Shown: piece by piece, positions 25,091-34,691 of the stretch
Layout: each line of letters starts with the position of its first letter
Numbering within the stretch: the stretch's first letter is position 1
From: Ruminococcus sp. AM36-2AA
GTDB lineage: Bacteria; Bacillota; Clostridia; Lachnospirales; Lachnospiraceae
Length of the DNA stretch: 64,000 bases
NCBI RefSeq assembly: GCF_003461955.1
Contig: NZ_QTYB01000011.1
Span: 78,613-142,612, forward strand
Direction: 5' to 3'
The notes under the pieces: generated by a model
Told to the model about the DNA's origin: nothing
What the model saw: the letters and a program-made list of their open reading frames with translations, nothing else
The model's database searches: none
Made by a program: the position numbers and the translations under genes

Positions 25091-26731
25091 TTATTTTCCG
25101 AAAAACAGTTCCATATCTTCTTCCACGCTGCTAATTCCTGCAATACCAAAATTGTTAACCAGAATTTTGGTTACATTTGGAGAAAGGAAGGCCGGAAGTG
25201 TTGGTCCAAGGTGAATATTTTTTACCCCGAGGGAAAGCAGCGCCAGGAGAACGATCACGGCTTTCTGCTCATACCAGGCAATGTTGTAGATGATCGGAAG
25301 CTCATTGATATCCTCAAGGCCAAAAACTTCCTGAAGTTTCATGGCGATCACTGCAAGGGAATAGGAATCGTTGCACTGGCCTGCATCCAGAACTCGTGGG
25401 ATGCCGTTGATATCTCCCAGATTCAGTTTATTGTAGCGGTATTTTGCACAGCCTGCGGTGAGGATCACGGTGTCTTTTGGGAGCGCCTGGGCAAAATCGG
25501 TGTAGTAGCTTCGGGATTTTGCCCGGCCGTCACAGCCTGCCATGACTACGAATTTACGGATGGCACCGGATTTTACGGCATCTACGATCTGATCTGCCAG
25601 GGCGATCACCTGATCATGGGCAAAACCACCGACAATTTCACCATGCTCGATTTCGGTTGGAGCTGCACAGCGTTTGGCGTGGCTGATGATTTGTGAGAAA
25701 TCTTTTTTGCCGTCAGGCCCGGGTGTGATGTGGGTGCAGCCTGGATAACCGGTAGCACCTGTGGTGTAGATCCGGTCTTTGTAGCTGTCCTTTGGCGGAA
25801 CGATGCAGTTGGTGGTCATGAGGATGGGACCGTTAAAGCTTTCGAATTCTTCTTTCTGTTTCCACCAGGCGTTTCCATAGTTTCCTGCAAAGTTCGGATA
25901 TTTTTTGAACGCCGGATAGTAGTGGGCCGGAAGCATCTCAGAGTGGGTGTAAACGTCAACGCCGGTTCCTTTTGTCTGTTCAAGCAGCATTTCCAGATCG
26001 TGAAGGTCGTGGCCGGAAACCAGGATTCCGGGATTTTTGCCTGTGCCGATATTTACTTTTGTAATTTCCGGATTTCCGAAAGTTTCGGTGTTTGCCTGGT
26101 CGAGAAGGGCCATTCCACGGACACCGAATTTTCCGGTTTCCAGAGTGAGAGCGGTCAGTTCCTCTGCTGTGAGACTGTCGTCCAGAGTTTTTGCCAGGGT
26201 GCTCTGGATAAAAGCATCCAGTTCCGGATCTTCACGGAGAAGTGCGTTTGCATGGCTGGTGTAGGCGCAGAGTCCTTTCAGGCCGTAGGTGATCAGCTCG
26301 CGGAGGCTTCGGATATCCTCATTCTTTGTAGACAGAATGTTGGTGACATATCCCATGGACTCGTAATCCGCAGGGCTTTCCGGGTGCCAGAGTGCGGCAG
26401 CGGGAAGGCTTTTTCTGTCAGAAAGCTGAGAGAGAAGCTGTTCTTTGGCCGAAAGGGTTTCGCTGATCTTTGCAACGATGGAATCTTTGTCGAAATTTGC
26501 GTTTGTGATGGTGGTGAAAAGATTCCGGATCACCATATGATTGATATAAGAAGGGATTTCTCGGCCTTCGCCCCGAAGTGCGGTGGTGATGGCGGAAAGT
26601 CCCTTTGTTACGTAAACGAGAAGATCCTGCATGGCAGCTACGTCAGGCTTTTTGCCGCAGACACCGGAGATGGTGCAGCCGGAACATCCGGCGGTTTCCT
26701 GACACTGATAACAAAACATTTTTGGTTCCAT
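25091..26731 (-). CDS. hcp: Hydroxylamine reductase (hybrid cluster protein)
   Basis: The 546-residue protein is full length for the Hcp family. The N-terminal cysteines (7, 10, 19, 25 in [20 protein letters not shown]) bind the iron-sulfur cluster. Later [72 protein letters not shown] and [10 protein letters not shown] supply hybrid-cluster ligands. It reduces hydroxylamine or nitric oxide and protects against nitrosative stress. It starts at an ATG behind AGGAGGTATACATT. No hcr reductase partner is next to it, as is common in Clostridia. The 484-bp space upstream of it (26732-27215) also carries a dispersed repeat. Confidence 0.95.
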   Translation of the reverse strand: MEPKMFCYQCQETAGCSGCTISGVCGKKPDVAAMQDLLVYVTKGLSAITTALRGEGREIPSYINHMVIRNLFTTITNANFDKDSIVAKISETLSAKEQLLSQLSDRKSLPAAALWHPESPADYESMGYVTNILSTKNEDIRSLRELITYGLKGLCAYTSHANALLREDPELDAFIQSTLAKTLDDSLTAEELTALTLETGKFGVRGMALLDQANTETFGNPEITKVNIGTGKNPGILVSGHDLHDLEMLLEQTKGTGVDVYTHSEMLPAHYYPAFKKYPNFAGNYGNAWWKQKEEFESFNGPILMTTNCIVPPKDSYKDRIYTTGATGYPGCTHITPGPDGKKDFSQIISHAKRCAAPTEIEHGEIVGGFAHDQVIALADQIVDAVKSGAIRKFVVMAGCDGRAKSRSYYTDFAQALPKDTVILTAGCAKYRYNKLNLGDINGIPRVLDAGQCNDSYSLAVIAMKLQEVFGLEDINELPIIYNIAWYEQKAVIVLLALLSLGVKNIHLGPTLPAFLSPNVTKILVNNFGIAGISSVEEDMELFFGK

Positions 26732-27086
26732 AATGTATACCTCCTGTGGTAAGTGGGTGGGCCTTTGAAAATAAAGACCTGCTTTTTTTAGTGTGGTTTA
26801 TTTTGGATTTTTTATCCCTGAAGTCATTGGAAAAGGCTGCATCGCAGTGTTCTCAGATGTGAATCTCTGTGTCAGACGGAAACTCTGGAGTCAGAGGGGA
26901 ATGTATCTCTGATATGGAACACGGATCTGGATATCTGGTATGCTTTCAGGTGATGGAGAAAGGATAGCATGTGCCGGTGGAAAAATCGGTAACATATGAT
27001 ACGAAAAAAGACCTTGACGGAATTCTTTTTTAAATGTAATATGAAAACGGTTTTCAAATTCATATTGATTTAACCAAATCAAGCAA

Positions 27087-27118
27087 GTAGCGAAGCGGAT
27101 TGCGAATATCCGCTTGAC
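27087..27118 (+). repeat. 32-bp dispersed hairpin repeat, copy 2
   Basis: It is identical over 32 bases to 21839-21870, with the AGCGGAT/ATCCGCT stem, in the space between divergent hcp and the Fur-family gene. No other feature is recognised in 26750-27190. Confidence 0.75.
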
Positions 27119-27215
27119 GTATGGATGACTGACCGGCCATAAAGCTGTGTATGAAAATACAGACGATGAAAAAATTTGTTATGGAAGGTGCAGTTGACGG
27201 AAGAGAGTGAAATAT

Positions 27216-27629
27216 ATGGAAGAAAAAATGAAATACAGTACCAGGCAGCAGAAGCTGATCCTGGAGTGTCTGCAGGAATATGGAGATACGTTTTATACGA
27301 TTGACCAGTTTATGGAGATCCTTCGTGGAAAAGAGATCCGGATCGGAAGGACAACGGTGTACAGAGGTCTGGAGCGTCTGCAGAAAGAAGGGGCTGTGCT
27401 GAAAGTTCCGTCTGTGGAGGGAGCACCGGCACAATATCGGTTTATCCGGGATGAGGAACGGAAGAATTATGGTAAGCTTGTGTGCCTGGAATGTGGGCAT
27501 ACGATTCCTCTGCAGTGTGGATGCATTGACCATTTTGTGGGACATGTGCTGGATGAGCACGGGTTTGAGATTGATCAGAGCCGGACGATCTTTTATGGAT
27601 ATTGTGATGAGTGCAGGAGGAAGAAATGA
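27216..27629 (+). CDS. Fur-family metal regulator (Zur-like)
   Basis: The start at 27216 is preferred over an in-frame GTG at 27207 because GGAAGAGAG lies 8 bases before it. The 137-residue protein has a Fur HTH (RQQKLILECLQEYGDTFYT, RTTVYRGLERLQKEGAVLKV) and C-terminal Cys pairs CLECGH and CDECRR for the structural zinc. The product overlaps by 4 bases (ATGA) with a periplasmic/extracellular metal-binding gene, and an ATP-binding and permease gene follow. It most likely represses this uptake operon in metal-replete cells; zinc is the best guess from the His-rich binding protein. Confidence 0.9.
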   Translation: MEEKMKYSTRQQKLILECLQEYGDTFYTIDQFMEILRGKEIRIGRTTVYRGLERLQKEGAVLKVPSVEGAPAQYRFIRDEERKNYGKLVCLECGHTIPLQCGCIDHFVGHVLDEHGFEIDQSRTIFYGYCDECRRKK

Positions 27630-28624
27630 ATTTTAACAGAGGGAAGATGGCTGCGGCAGCGGTTCTGGCGGCAACGCTCCTTGTGGTCGGAGGTGTGACC
27701 GGTTATGGATTGCACAGGGCCGGAACAGTGGGGCAGCCGTTTGTGGATGATGGCCGGCTGAAAGTGATGGCCAGCTTTTATCCCATGTATGATTTTGCCC
27801 GGAAGGTGGGCGGCGATAAGATTCAGGTGAAGGATATGGTTCCTGCGGGAACGGAGCCTCATGACTGGGAACCTGCGGCGACGGATATCCGGAATCTTGA
27901 GGATGCGGATGTTTTTGTCTACAATGGCGCGGACCTGGAACACTGGGCGGAAGATGTGCTGGACACTCTGGAAAATCAGGATCTGGTGGTGTCTGAGGCA
28001 TCGGATGGTGTGGAGCTTCTGGATGGAGGTGAGGATCATGCTCATGGCGATAATGGAAAAGATCCCCATGTCTGGCTGGATCCCATGCGGGCGAAACAGG
28101 AGATGGCGAATATTAAGGATGCTTTTGTAAAAGCGGATCCGGAGAATAAGGATTATTATGAAGCGAATTATGAGAAATATGCCGGTGAATTTGACGAGCT
28201 GGACCAGGAATTCCGGGATGGCCTGAAAGATACAAAGAGCCGGGATATCATCGTGGCTCATGAGGCGTTCGGATATCTGTGCAATGCCTATGATCTGACA
28301 CAGCTGGCGATTGAAGGCCTGACACCGGATTCAGAGCCTGATCCTGCCAAGATGCAGGAAGTGATCGAGTATGCGAAAAAATATGACATCCATACCATAT
28401 TTTTCGAGGAACTGGCAAGCCCAAAGGTGGCGAAGACTGTGGCGAAGGAAGTGGATGCTGTGACGGCTGTGCTGAATCCTATTGAGGGATTGAGTGAAGA
28501 AGATATAGAAGCCGGCGAGGATTATTTTTCTGTGATGAGGAAGAATCTGGAGGCATTGCAGAAGGCACTGAACGGAAGCCGTGAGGCAGCAGTTGCTGAG
28601 AACAAAGGCTGTTCTGAAATGTAG
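27626..28624 (+). CDS. znuA: Zinc/manganese-type ABC transporter substrate-binding protein (ZnuA-like)
   Basis: The start at 27626 overlaps the Fur-family stop and has AGGAGGAAG upstream. The 332-residue protein has an uncleaved-looking N-terminal anchor ([18 protein letters not shown]) with no lipobox Cys, then the cluster A-I fold: [46 protein letters not shown] and HEAFGYLCN. The His residues of HDWEP, DPHVWL and IIVAHEAF, and a short HAHGDNG loop, are metal ligands or a His loop. Such proteins deliver Zn2+ or Mn2+ to the permease. The missing Cys for lipid attachment is unusual for a Gram-positive; a membrane helix anchor may replace it. Confidence 0.85.
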   Translation: MNFNRGKMAAAAVLAATLLVVGGVTGYGLHRAGTVGQPFVDDGRLKVMASFYPMYDFARKVGGDKIQVKDMVPAGTEPHDWEPAATDIRNLEDADVFVYNGADLEHWAEDVLDTLENQDLVVSEASDGVELLDGGEDHAHGDNGKDPHVWLDPMRAKQEMANIKDAFVKADPENKDYYEANYEKYAGEFDELDQEFRDGLKDTKSRDIIVAHEAFGYLCNAYDLTQLAIEGLTPDSEPDPAKMQEVIEYAKKYDIHTIFFEELASPKVAKTVAKEVDAVTAVLNPIEGLSEEDIEAGEDYFSVMRKNLEALQKALNGSREAAVAENKGCSEM

Positions 28625-28652
28625 AACTGCTGTTGCGATAAAAGGAGAAATT

Positions 28653-29315
28653 ATGGGAATTTTGATAGAAAATCTTTCGTTTTACTACACAGGAACGCCA
28701 GTGCTGGAGCAGGTGAACCTGGAAGTAAAGGATGGTGATTATGTCATTCTTACCGGTGAAAACGGAAGTGGAAAAAGTACGTTTCTGAAGCTTCTTCTGG
28801 GTGAGCTGAAAGCCCAGGAAGGAAGCATTACCGTAAATGGAAAAGATATTTCTGCCACATTTGGAAAGGGAGATCTGGGATATGTTCCGCAGAACAGTAT
28901 CAGCAGAAATCAGAATTTCCCGGCCACGGTAGAAGAAATCATGATGACAGGCGTGTATTCCTCTTCATGGAAAGCACGTTTTCAGGTGAAAAAAGAGATT
29001 CCACGTCTGAAAGCCGCACTTGCGGAGATGGAAATGGAAGAGTTCTGGAAAAGAAGGATCGGAGATCTTTCCGGCGGGCAGCAGCAGAGAGTTATGCTGG
29101 CACGTGCACTGGTGGGAAATCCGAAGATCCTGATCCTGGATGAGCCCACCACAGGTATGGATACAGTTTCTGTGAAAGCACTTGCAAAAGTCCTGCAAAA
29201 GAGGAATGAGGAACAGGGGCTGACCATTCTTATGGTCACTCACGGAAATTCCGGTGAATTCAAAGGGGCCAATCGGTTCTTCAAGGCAGAAGAGGGGAGG
29301 ATTGACGAGGTATGA
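28653..29315 (+). CDS. znuC: Metal ABC transporter ATP-binding protein (ZnuC-like)
   Basis: The start at 28653 ([10 protein letters not shown]) follows AAAGGAGAAATT; the ORF runs in frame to 28581 without a better site. The 220-residue protein has Walker [10 protein letters not shown], signature LSGGQQQRV, Walker [13 protein letters not shown] and the H loop MVTHG. It energises the operon's uptake system. Its stop overlaps the start of the permease by 4 bases. Confidence 0.9.
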   Translation: MGILIENLSFYYTGTPVLEQVNLEVKDGDYVILTGENGSGKSTFLKLLLGELKAQEGSITVNGKDISATFGKGDLGYVPQNSISRNQNFPATVEEIMMTGVYSSSWKARFQVKKEIPRLKAALAEMEMEEFWKRRIGDLSGGQQQRVMLARALVGNPKILILDEPTTGMDTVSVKALAKVLQKRNEEQGLTILMVTHGNSGEFKGANRFFKAEEGRIDEV

Positions 29316-30109
29316 GTATTTTACAGTATGGATTTATGCAGAGGGCTTTTCTCGTGGGAATCCTTCTGGCTGTGATCACGCCCTGTATCGGGATCACCAT
29401 TGTTCTGAAACGGATGTCCATGATCGGAGATGCGCTTTCCCATTCTTCTCTGGCCGGTGTTGTGCTGGGACTGATCCTGGGAGTGAATCCGGTAGCCGGT
29501 GCGGTAGTGATGTGTATTGTGGCAGCCCTTGGAATTGAAGCGATCCGTAAAAAAATCCCACGGTATTCTGAAGTTGCAATTTCCATCGTCATGTCCGCCG
29601 GGATCGGACTGGCAGGTGTGCTGTCCGGTTTTGTGGAAAACGGCGCAAGCCTGAACAGCTTTTTATTTGGAAGTATTGTGTCCATCAGTGAAGGAGAGCT
29701 GGCATTGGTAGTTGTGATCAGCGTGCTGGTTCTGGCAGCGGTGCTGTTTTTTTACAGAGAACTGTTTTATATTGGATTTGATGAAAATGCGGCAAGGATT
29801 TCCGGCGTTTCCGTGCGGAATATTAATTTTCTTTTTACCATTTTGACGGCGCTGACCGTTTCCATTGCGTCCCGTACGGTAGGAACGCTGATCGTTTCTT
29901 CCATGCTGGTGGTTCCGGTGGCATGCGGGATGCAGATGGCGAAAAGTTATAAAGGCACGTTGGTGTGTGCCATTGCTGTGGCGGTATGTACTACGGTTAT
30001 TGGTCTGTTTCTTTCTTATTATGCGGGACTGAAACCAGGTGGAATGATCGTTCTTCTTGAGGTTGCATGGTTTGTAATTGTGATGGCCGTGAAAAGTTTT
30101 AACAAATAA
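29312..30109 (+). CDS. znuB: Metal ABC transporter permease (ZnuB-like)
   Basis: The 265-residue protein has about eight to nine hydrophobic helices and the family motifs [15 protein letters not shown] and [20 protein letters not shown]. It starts at an ATG overlapping the ATPase stop and completes the regulator-binding protein-ATPase-permease operon. It ends about 100 bases before the HtrA gene. Confidence 0.9.
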   Translation: MSILQYGFMQRAFLVGILLAVITPCIGITIVLKRMSMIGDALSHSSLAGVVLGLILGVNPVAGAVVMCIVAALGIEAIRKKIPRYSEVAISIVMSAGIGLAGVLSGFVENGASLNSFLFGSIVSISEGELALVVVISVLVLAAVLFFYRELFYIGFDENAARISGVSVRNINFLFTILTALTVSIASRTVGTLIVSSMLVVPVACGMQMAKSYKGTLVCAIAVAVCTTVIGLFLSYYAGLKPGGMIVLLEVAWFVIVMAVKSFNK

Positions 30110-30207
30110 AACACATTTTTCCCACAAAGTAAACACAATTAAAATCTATACTTTGAAGCATCAAAAGGAAACAGAGAAGAAATTTTTTTCCAGGGAGGGA
30201 CTTAATC

Positions 30208-31680
30208 ATGAATAACAACAGAAAATTAAAAATAAAGAAAATGATGAAAAAAGGTGCAACCATCAGCCTGTGTGCAGTACTTGCAGGTGGCATTGGTGTT
30301 GGTGCATATGAAGGTGTGGATTATTTTACAGGAGCACAGTCTGTACAGGCAGCTACAGATAGTTCCGAGAAGCTGACACTTATGAAATCTGATAAAAAGT
30401 CAGATAAGAGTACCGAAGATACAACAGATACAAAATCTTCCGATACCAAGGGAAGTCTTGATGTATCCGAGGTTGCTGAGGAGGCAATGCCTTCTGTAGT
30501 TGCGATCACAACCAAGTCTGTTCAGGAGGTTCAGAATTATTACAGCATGTTTGGCTCCCAGTATGCGCCAAGCCAGGAGCAGGAAGTTCAGGGCAGTGGT
30601 TCCGGTATTATCATCGGAAAAACAGATTCTGAGCTGCTGATCGCAACAAACTATCATGTTGTAGATGGTGCGGATACTTTATCCGTTGCTTTTGCAGATG
30701 GAAGTGCTTATGAGGCTACTGTAAAAGGCTTTGATGAGAACGAGGATCTTGCGGTTGTGTCTGTTGCAACCAAAGATGTTTCTAATGACACGATGGATGC
30801 GATTTCTGTTGCAAAGATCGGAAGTTCTGATGATCTGAAGATTGGTGAGCAGGTTGTTGCTATTGGTAATGCACTTGGTTATGGCCAGTCTGTTACTACT
30901 GGTATTGTCAGTGCAAAGAACCGTAAGACAGATTCTTCAGGTCAGATTGAGTCCAGTGATTCTACAGATAACAGCAGCAGTATCAATAAGGGTGTGAATC
31001 TGATCCAGACGGATGCGGCTATTAACCCTGGTAACAGTGGTGGTGCGCTTCTGAATATGGATGGTGAGGTTGTTGGTATCAACTCTTCCAAACTTGCTTC
31101 TACGGAGGTTGAGGGTATGGGTTATGCCATTGCAATCTCTGATGTTGCGGATTCTCTTGAGAATATGATGAATGCCAAGGCAAGGGATAAAGTGGATAAT
31201 CATGGTATTCTTGGTATCACAGGCAGCACGGTCAGTGATGAGGCTGTTCAGATTTATGGTATTCCGCAGGGTGTGTTTGTTTCTGAGGTAACCGAGGGTG
31301 GCCCGGCTGATGATGCGGGTATTACCAAGAATATGGTTATTACGGAGTTTGATGGTAAGACCATTACCAGTATTGATCAGCTGGTTGAGCTGCTTCAGTA
31401 TTATGAGCCGAAGGAAAAGATTGATGTGACGGTTGCGGTTCTGGATGGTAATGAATATAAGGAGAAGACGCTTACTGTGAAACTTGGTAAGGATGATAGT
31501 GCTAGTAAGGATAGCTCTGAGGAGAGTGCGGCACAGGATAGTCAGGATTCCCAGGATTCTCAGGATGAAAGTATCGAAGGTGGACAGGATGGTTCTGATC
31601 AGGGAGATGCAAATGCGTTTGCGGATGATGGTGAGGCCAGTCTGTTCAGGGATTTTGAGCAGAATGGGTTGAGGGATTGA
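30208..31680 (+). CDS. Membrane-anchored HtrA/DegP-type serine protease
   Basis: The start follows CAGGGAGGGACTTAATC. The 490-residue protein has a signal/anchor near residues 13-33, a Ser-rich linker, and a trypsin-like domain whose catalytic triad is visible: His 150 in NYHVVDG, Asp in ENEDLAVVSV and Ser 277 in NPGNSGGAL. A PDZ domain follows (GIPQGVFVSEVTEGGPADDAGI). The C-terminal ~70 residues are a low-complexity DSQDSQDSQDES tail. It is a surface quality-control protease; gut Firmicutes of this type use it in heat and secretion stress. It is not linked to the metal operon by function. Confidence 0.95.
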   Translation: MNNNRKLKIKKMMKKGATISLCAVLAGGIGVGAYEGVDYFTGAQSVQAATDSSEKLTLMKSDKKSDKSTEDTTDTKSSDTKGSLDVSEVAEEAMPSVVAITTKSVQEVQNYYSMFGSQYAPSQEQEVQGSGSGIIIGKTDSELLIATNYHVVDGADTLSVAFADGSAYEATVKGFDENEDLAVVSVATKDVSNDTMDAISVAKIGSSDDLKIGEQVVAIGNALGYGQSVTTGIVSAKNRKTDSSGQIESSDSTDNSSSINKGVNLIQTDAAINPGNSGGALLNMDGEVVGINSSKLASTEVEGMGYAIAISDVADSLENMMNAKARDKVDNHGILGITGSTVSDEAVQIYGIPQGVFVSEVTEGGPADDAGITKNMVITEFDGKTITSIDQLVELLQYYEPKEKIDVTVAVLDGNEYKEKTLTVKLGKDDSASKDSSEESAAQDSQDSQDSQDESIEGGQDGSDQGDANAFADDGEASLFRDFEQNGLRD

Positions 31681-31740
31681 TACGGAAACCAGTTGTGACA
31701 GACATAGATGAGCATGTGAGATAGATATACATATAAAAAT

Positions 31741-31789
31741 GAAGGCTTCGTGGCTGACCCGGGATTGGGTGGCTGCGGAGTCTTTTTTT
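31741..31789 (+). terminator. Intrinsic terminator after htrA
   Basis: An imperfect GC-rich hairpin (AAGGCTTCGTGGCTGACCC with GGGTGGCTGCGGAGTCTT) is followed by T7. The palindromic element starts about 30 bases later. Confidence 0.6.
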
Positions 31790-31817
31790 GTGTGGGGGTG
31801 TGGGGCGGATAAGGGAC

Positions 31818-32022
31818 GCCCGTGAGGCGTGTGCTGCCTGTCGCCGGGGCTTCGTCGGGGGCTGGCTTCTAAGACGCTGGAAATCTGCTAAAACCGTTTT
31901 CCAAAAGTCCGAACTCGCTTCGCTCAAACAGCGAACTTTTGAAAAACAACGCAGATTCCCACCGCCTAAGAAGCGCTCCCCTCCTGCAGAGTCCGGCGAC
32001 AGGCAGCACACGCCTCACGGGC
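31818..32022. repeat. Long palindromic element, copy 1
   Basis: The outer arms 31818-31847 and 31993-32022 are perfect 30-bp inverted repeats. Inside, further arms pair: 31896-31908 with 31935-31947 (12 of 13) and an apical TCGCT/AGCGA stem at 31915-31919 and 31930-31934. AAGGGAC precedes and TGGCTTTT follows, as in the second copy at 40108. It lies between htrA and the convergent LuxR gene, with no protein-coding support. Confidence 0.9.
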
Positions 32023-32094
32023 TGGCTTTTCCGGGCGGGATGGGAGAGTGGTGAAGTGGTAGTGTGGTTCAGGAGGAATGGTTGAGTGGTTTCC

Positions 32095-32132
32095 CGGGAG
32101 TTGGATGAGCCATCAGCGCTGCGCTGGACGGC
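32095..32132. repeat. Satellite motif associated with palindromic copy 1
   Basis: CGGGAGTTGGATGAGCCATC followed by AGCGCTGCGCTGGACGGC recurs near copy 2 at 40356-40392 with one difference (CCGTC for CCATC). It lies ~70 bases outside the palindrome in both places and ends just before the LuxR gene stop. Confidence 0.8.
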
Positions 32133-32134
32133 TT

Positions 32135-32893
32135 TTATCGCATACGGAATCTCAGGAGTTCCCAGCGGGAGGTTACGTTGGTTTTTCGGAAGATGTTCTG
32201 CAGGTGTTTCTGTAGGGTGTTTTCGCGGATGCCGAGAGACCCTGCGATTTCGTCGTTGTTGCGGTACTGGTAGATCTGTTCGGCAATCTGGAGTTCGCGG
32301 TTTGTGAGGTGGCAGGTGTTTTTCAGGCGGGCGAGGGTTTGTTTGAGGTCGTTGGTCTGGGGCAGGCTGTGGGTAATCTGGTAGAGGACGGCGTTTAAGT
32401 GCATGCCGATGGCCTGGAGGTAGAACATGTCTTCATTGGTGAAAGGGCCGTCTTTTTCGGTGCGGAAGAGGGTGAGGATTCCCAGGAGTTCCTGCTGGTA
32501 GACACTGGCGTATTGCATGGAGTCGAAGATGTTGTATTTGCGGTAGCAGTGGACGTAGAGGGGGGAGTTGAGGCGCTGCTGGTCTTCCAGGAGATCGCTT
32601 TCGCGGACGAGGCGGGGTTCCCGGGAGTGGAGGAGCCAGAGGAGGTGGTCTTCGTCTGCGACCTTCATGTATTCGTTTTCTGCTTCAGTGAAGGCTTCGG
32701 GGATGCAGATTGGGGTGGTGAGGCGGATGGTGTCCGGATCTTCGGTGGTTTCGTGGAGGAGGATGCTGGCGTAGCTGTAGGGGATGACCATTTTCAGGCG
32801 GAGCAGGAATTTTGCTTTGATTTCGTTAAGGCTGGTGCAGGAATAGAGATCGTAGATCATGTCGTTGATCATAAGAAAGGTGTTTTTTTCCAT
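32135..32893 (-). CDS. LuxR-family HTH regulator with GAF-like domain
   Basis: The 252-residue protein has an N-terminal sensor region with GAF-like spacing (residues ~1-165, with hydrophobic beta strands such as QQELLGILTLFRT) and a C-terminal LuxR HTH: LTNRELQIAEQIYQYRNNDEIAGSLGIRENTLQKHLQNIFRKTNV. The recognition helix and its preceding helix are intact. Its ATG sits behind GAAAAACC-type sequence on the minus strand. The transporter/amidohydrolase/aldehyde dehydrogenase cluster is divergent to it, so it is the likely regulator of that cluster. This is inference from position. Confidence 0.8.
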   Translation of the reverse strand: MEKNTFLMINDMIYDLYSCTSLNEIKAKFLLRLKMVIPYSYASILLHETTEDPDTIRLTTPICIPEAFTEAENEYMKVADEDHLLWLLHSREPRLVRESDLLEDQQRLNSPLYVHCYRKYNIFDSMQYASVYQQELLGILTLFRTEKDGPFTNEDMFYLQAIGMHLNAVLYQITHSLPQTNDLKQTLARLKNTCHLTNRELQIAEQIYQYRNNDEIAGSLGIRENTLQKHLQNIFRKTNVTSRWELLRFRMR

Positions 32894-33192
32894 GGTTTTT
32901 CTCCTTTTTTTGGTACAGTGGTTGCTGTTTTTTAGTTACAAAGAGATCAGGGTTATGGATATGCAGTGGATTGTAACCGTAATGTTTGTCTTATTTTTGG
33001 ATAAATCTTACTGGTTTTCCAGATTTGTGAGTACTGATTTCATTTGAAGTTAGTATACTATCACATATACTTAAAATCAAGTATATATACTTAAAAAACA
33101 TTAATTTAACTACCGAAATTAAGCATTGTATCAGAGTGTGAAAAATAATAGTATATCAGTAACAAAATAATAAAAAACACGAAACGTACGAT

Positions 33193-33233
33193 GGTGTATT
33201 GATTGCGGAAGCGCAATGAATACGCCATTTTTT
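33193..33233 (+). terminator. Leader hairpin 1 upstream of the NhaC gene
   Basis: GGTGTATTGATTGCG pairs with CGCAATGAATACGCC around GAAG, then ATTTTTTG. An outer GAAAC/GTTTC pair extends the stem. It lies in the 430-bp gap 32894-33323 and could attenuate the downstream operon. Confidence 0.7.
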
Positions 33234-33258
33234 GTTTCACGAAAAAGTCTGTTGATGC

Positions 33259-33293
33259 AAAGGGGCATATCCGTTAAACGGGTATGCCTCTTT
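33259..33293 (+). terminator. Leader hairpin 2 upstream of the NhaC gene
   Basis: AAAGGGGCATATCCG pairs with CGGGTATGCCTCTTT around TTAAA, 30 bases before the start codon. The T tail is short (TTT CT). It may be a second arm of a leader switch. Confidence 0.55.
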
Positions 33294-33323
33294 CTGGTTC
33301 ACAGAGGGAAAGGGGAGAAAAAA

Positions 33324-34679
33324 ATGAATACTGGACTGATTGCAATTTTTATTCTTCTGGTTATTATCGTCGGTGCTATCGCAACCAGGAGATGTGTGGA
33401 GTTTCTGATCGGAGGTTCTCTGGTGGCGGCCATATTCATGTATGGGAAGGATTTTCTGCCTCAGTGGTGTACGTTGATCCAGGATGTGCTTGCCGAAAAT
33501 GTGTGGATCGTTCTTGTGTGTGGCCTTTTTGGCAGTCTGATCGCACTTCTTCAGGAGTCGAAGGGTACTTTTGGTTTCCAGAAACTGGTTTCAAAATTCT
33601 GTAACACGGAGAGGAAAACTCTTCTTACTACTTTTGTTATGGGTATCCTGATCTTTGTGGATGATTATCTGAATGTGCTTTCCATTGGTGTCTGTATGAA
33701 GGGTGTCTGTGACAAACGTAAGATCCCCAGGGAGGCGCTGGCGTATATGCTGGATGCCACAGGTGCTCCGGTGTGTGTACTGCTTCCGTTTTCTACATGG
33801 GCTGTTTTTTACGCAAGTCTTTTTATTGACCAGGCAAGTGTGAAGGCGCTGGGATTTAAAACCGGTATTCAGGCTTATATCCGTGCGATCCCCTATTGCT
33901 TTTATCCGATCCTTACCATTGCTATTGTTTTCCTCTTTGCGCTGGGTGTGATGCCAAAGCTTGGTGCTATGAAAAAAGCCTATAAACGTGTGGAGGAGAC
34001 TGGCAAGGTTTACAGCGATGCCAGCAGAAAATATAACCACGATGACAGAAAAGGTTATGAGGAAGAAGGTAACATCTGGAATTTCGTGATTCCCATGGGT
34101 GTGTTGGTTGCCATTGCTATTGCGACAAGCAACCTGCTTCTGGCTGTTGTGGTTTCCCTGATCGTTTGTTTCGTGCTTTATGTACCGCAGAAAGTGGTTG
34201 CGCTGGATGATTTCTTTAATCTGGTTGTCCGTGGTTTTGCAGATATGCTTCCGATTCTGATCCTTCTGGTCATTGCCTTTGTACTTCAGAAAGTAACGGA
34301 GGGAATGGGAATGACAGATTTTATTATTTCTGTTGCAAAACCGCTTCTCTGGGGCCCGGTTTTCCCGGCAATCGCTTTTGTTCTGGTTGCGGCACTTACC
34401 TTTACTACCGGTTCTCTCTGGGGCATGAGCGCAGTAGTTGCACCTATCGTATTTCCACTTGGTGCAGCCATCAGCGCAAATCCGATCCTTATTATGGCAG
34501 CGATCATTTCCGGTGGTGCATTTGGAAGCCATGCCTGCTTCTATACAGATGCGACACTTCTTTCCTCCCAGAGTGCAGGAATTGACAATATGGAACATGC
34601 GCTGACACAGCTTCCATATGTAATCATTGCAAGTGTACTTTCTGTTGTGGGATTTCTGATCTGTGGTTTTGTGATGTAG
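33324..34679 (+). CDS. NhaC-family Na+/H+ antiporter-like transporter
   Basis: The start at 33324 (MNTGLIAIF) is behind AAAGGGGAG; the ORF runs further upstream in frame to 33216 through the leader hairpins. The 451-residue protein has about eleven to twelve hydrophobic helices and NhaC-superfamily motifs (GILIFVDDYLNVLSIG, ATGAPVCVLLPFSTWA, TTGSLWGMSAVVAPIVFPLG, ISGGAFGSHACFYTDATLLSS). The VDDYLN motif and the GGAFGSH segment are typical of members that move Na+ with H+ or organic anions. Being first in an amidohydrolase/aldehyde dehydrogenase operon, it may take up the operon's substrate. Confidence 0.8.
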   Translation: MNTGLIAIFILLVIIVGAIATRRCVEFLIGGSLVAAIFMYGKDFLPQWCTLIQDVLAENVWIVLVCGLFGSLIALLQESKGTFGFQKLVSKFCNTERKTLLTTFVMGILIFVDDYLNVLSIGVCMKGVCDKRKIPREALAYMLDATGAPVCVLLPFSTWAVFYASLFIDQASVKALGFKTGIQAYIRAIPYCFYPILTIAIVFLFALGVMPKLGAMKKAYKRVEETGKVYSDASRKYNHDDRKGYEEEGNIWNFVIPMGVLVAIAIATSNLLLAVVVSLIVCFVLYVPQKVVALDDFFNLVVRGFADMLPILILLVIAFVLQKVTEGMGMTDFIISVAKPLLWGPVFPAIAFVLVAALTFTTGSLWGMSAVVAPIVFPLGAAISANPILIMAAIISGGAFGSHACFYTDATLLSSQSAGIDNMEHALTQLPYVIIASVLSVVGFLICGFVM

Positions 34680-34691
34680 GAGGTATGGCTT

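Noticed and set aside
33229..33244. Possible third parS (TGTTTCACGAAAAAG)
   Set aside because: Only the left half matches the consensus; it belongs to the terminator hairpin flank.
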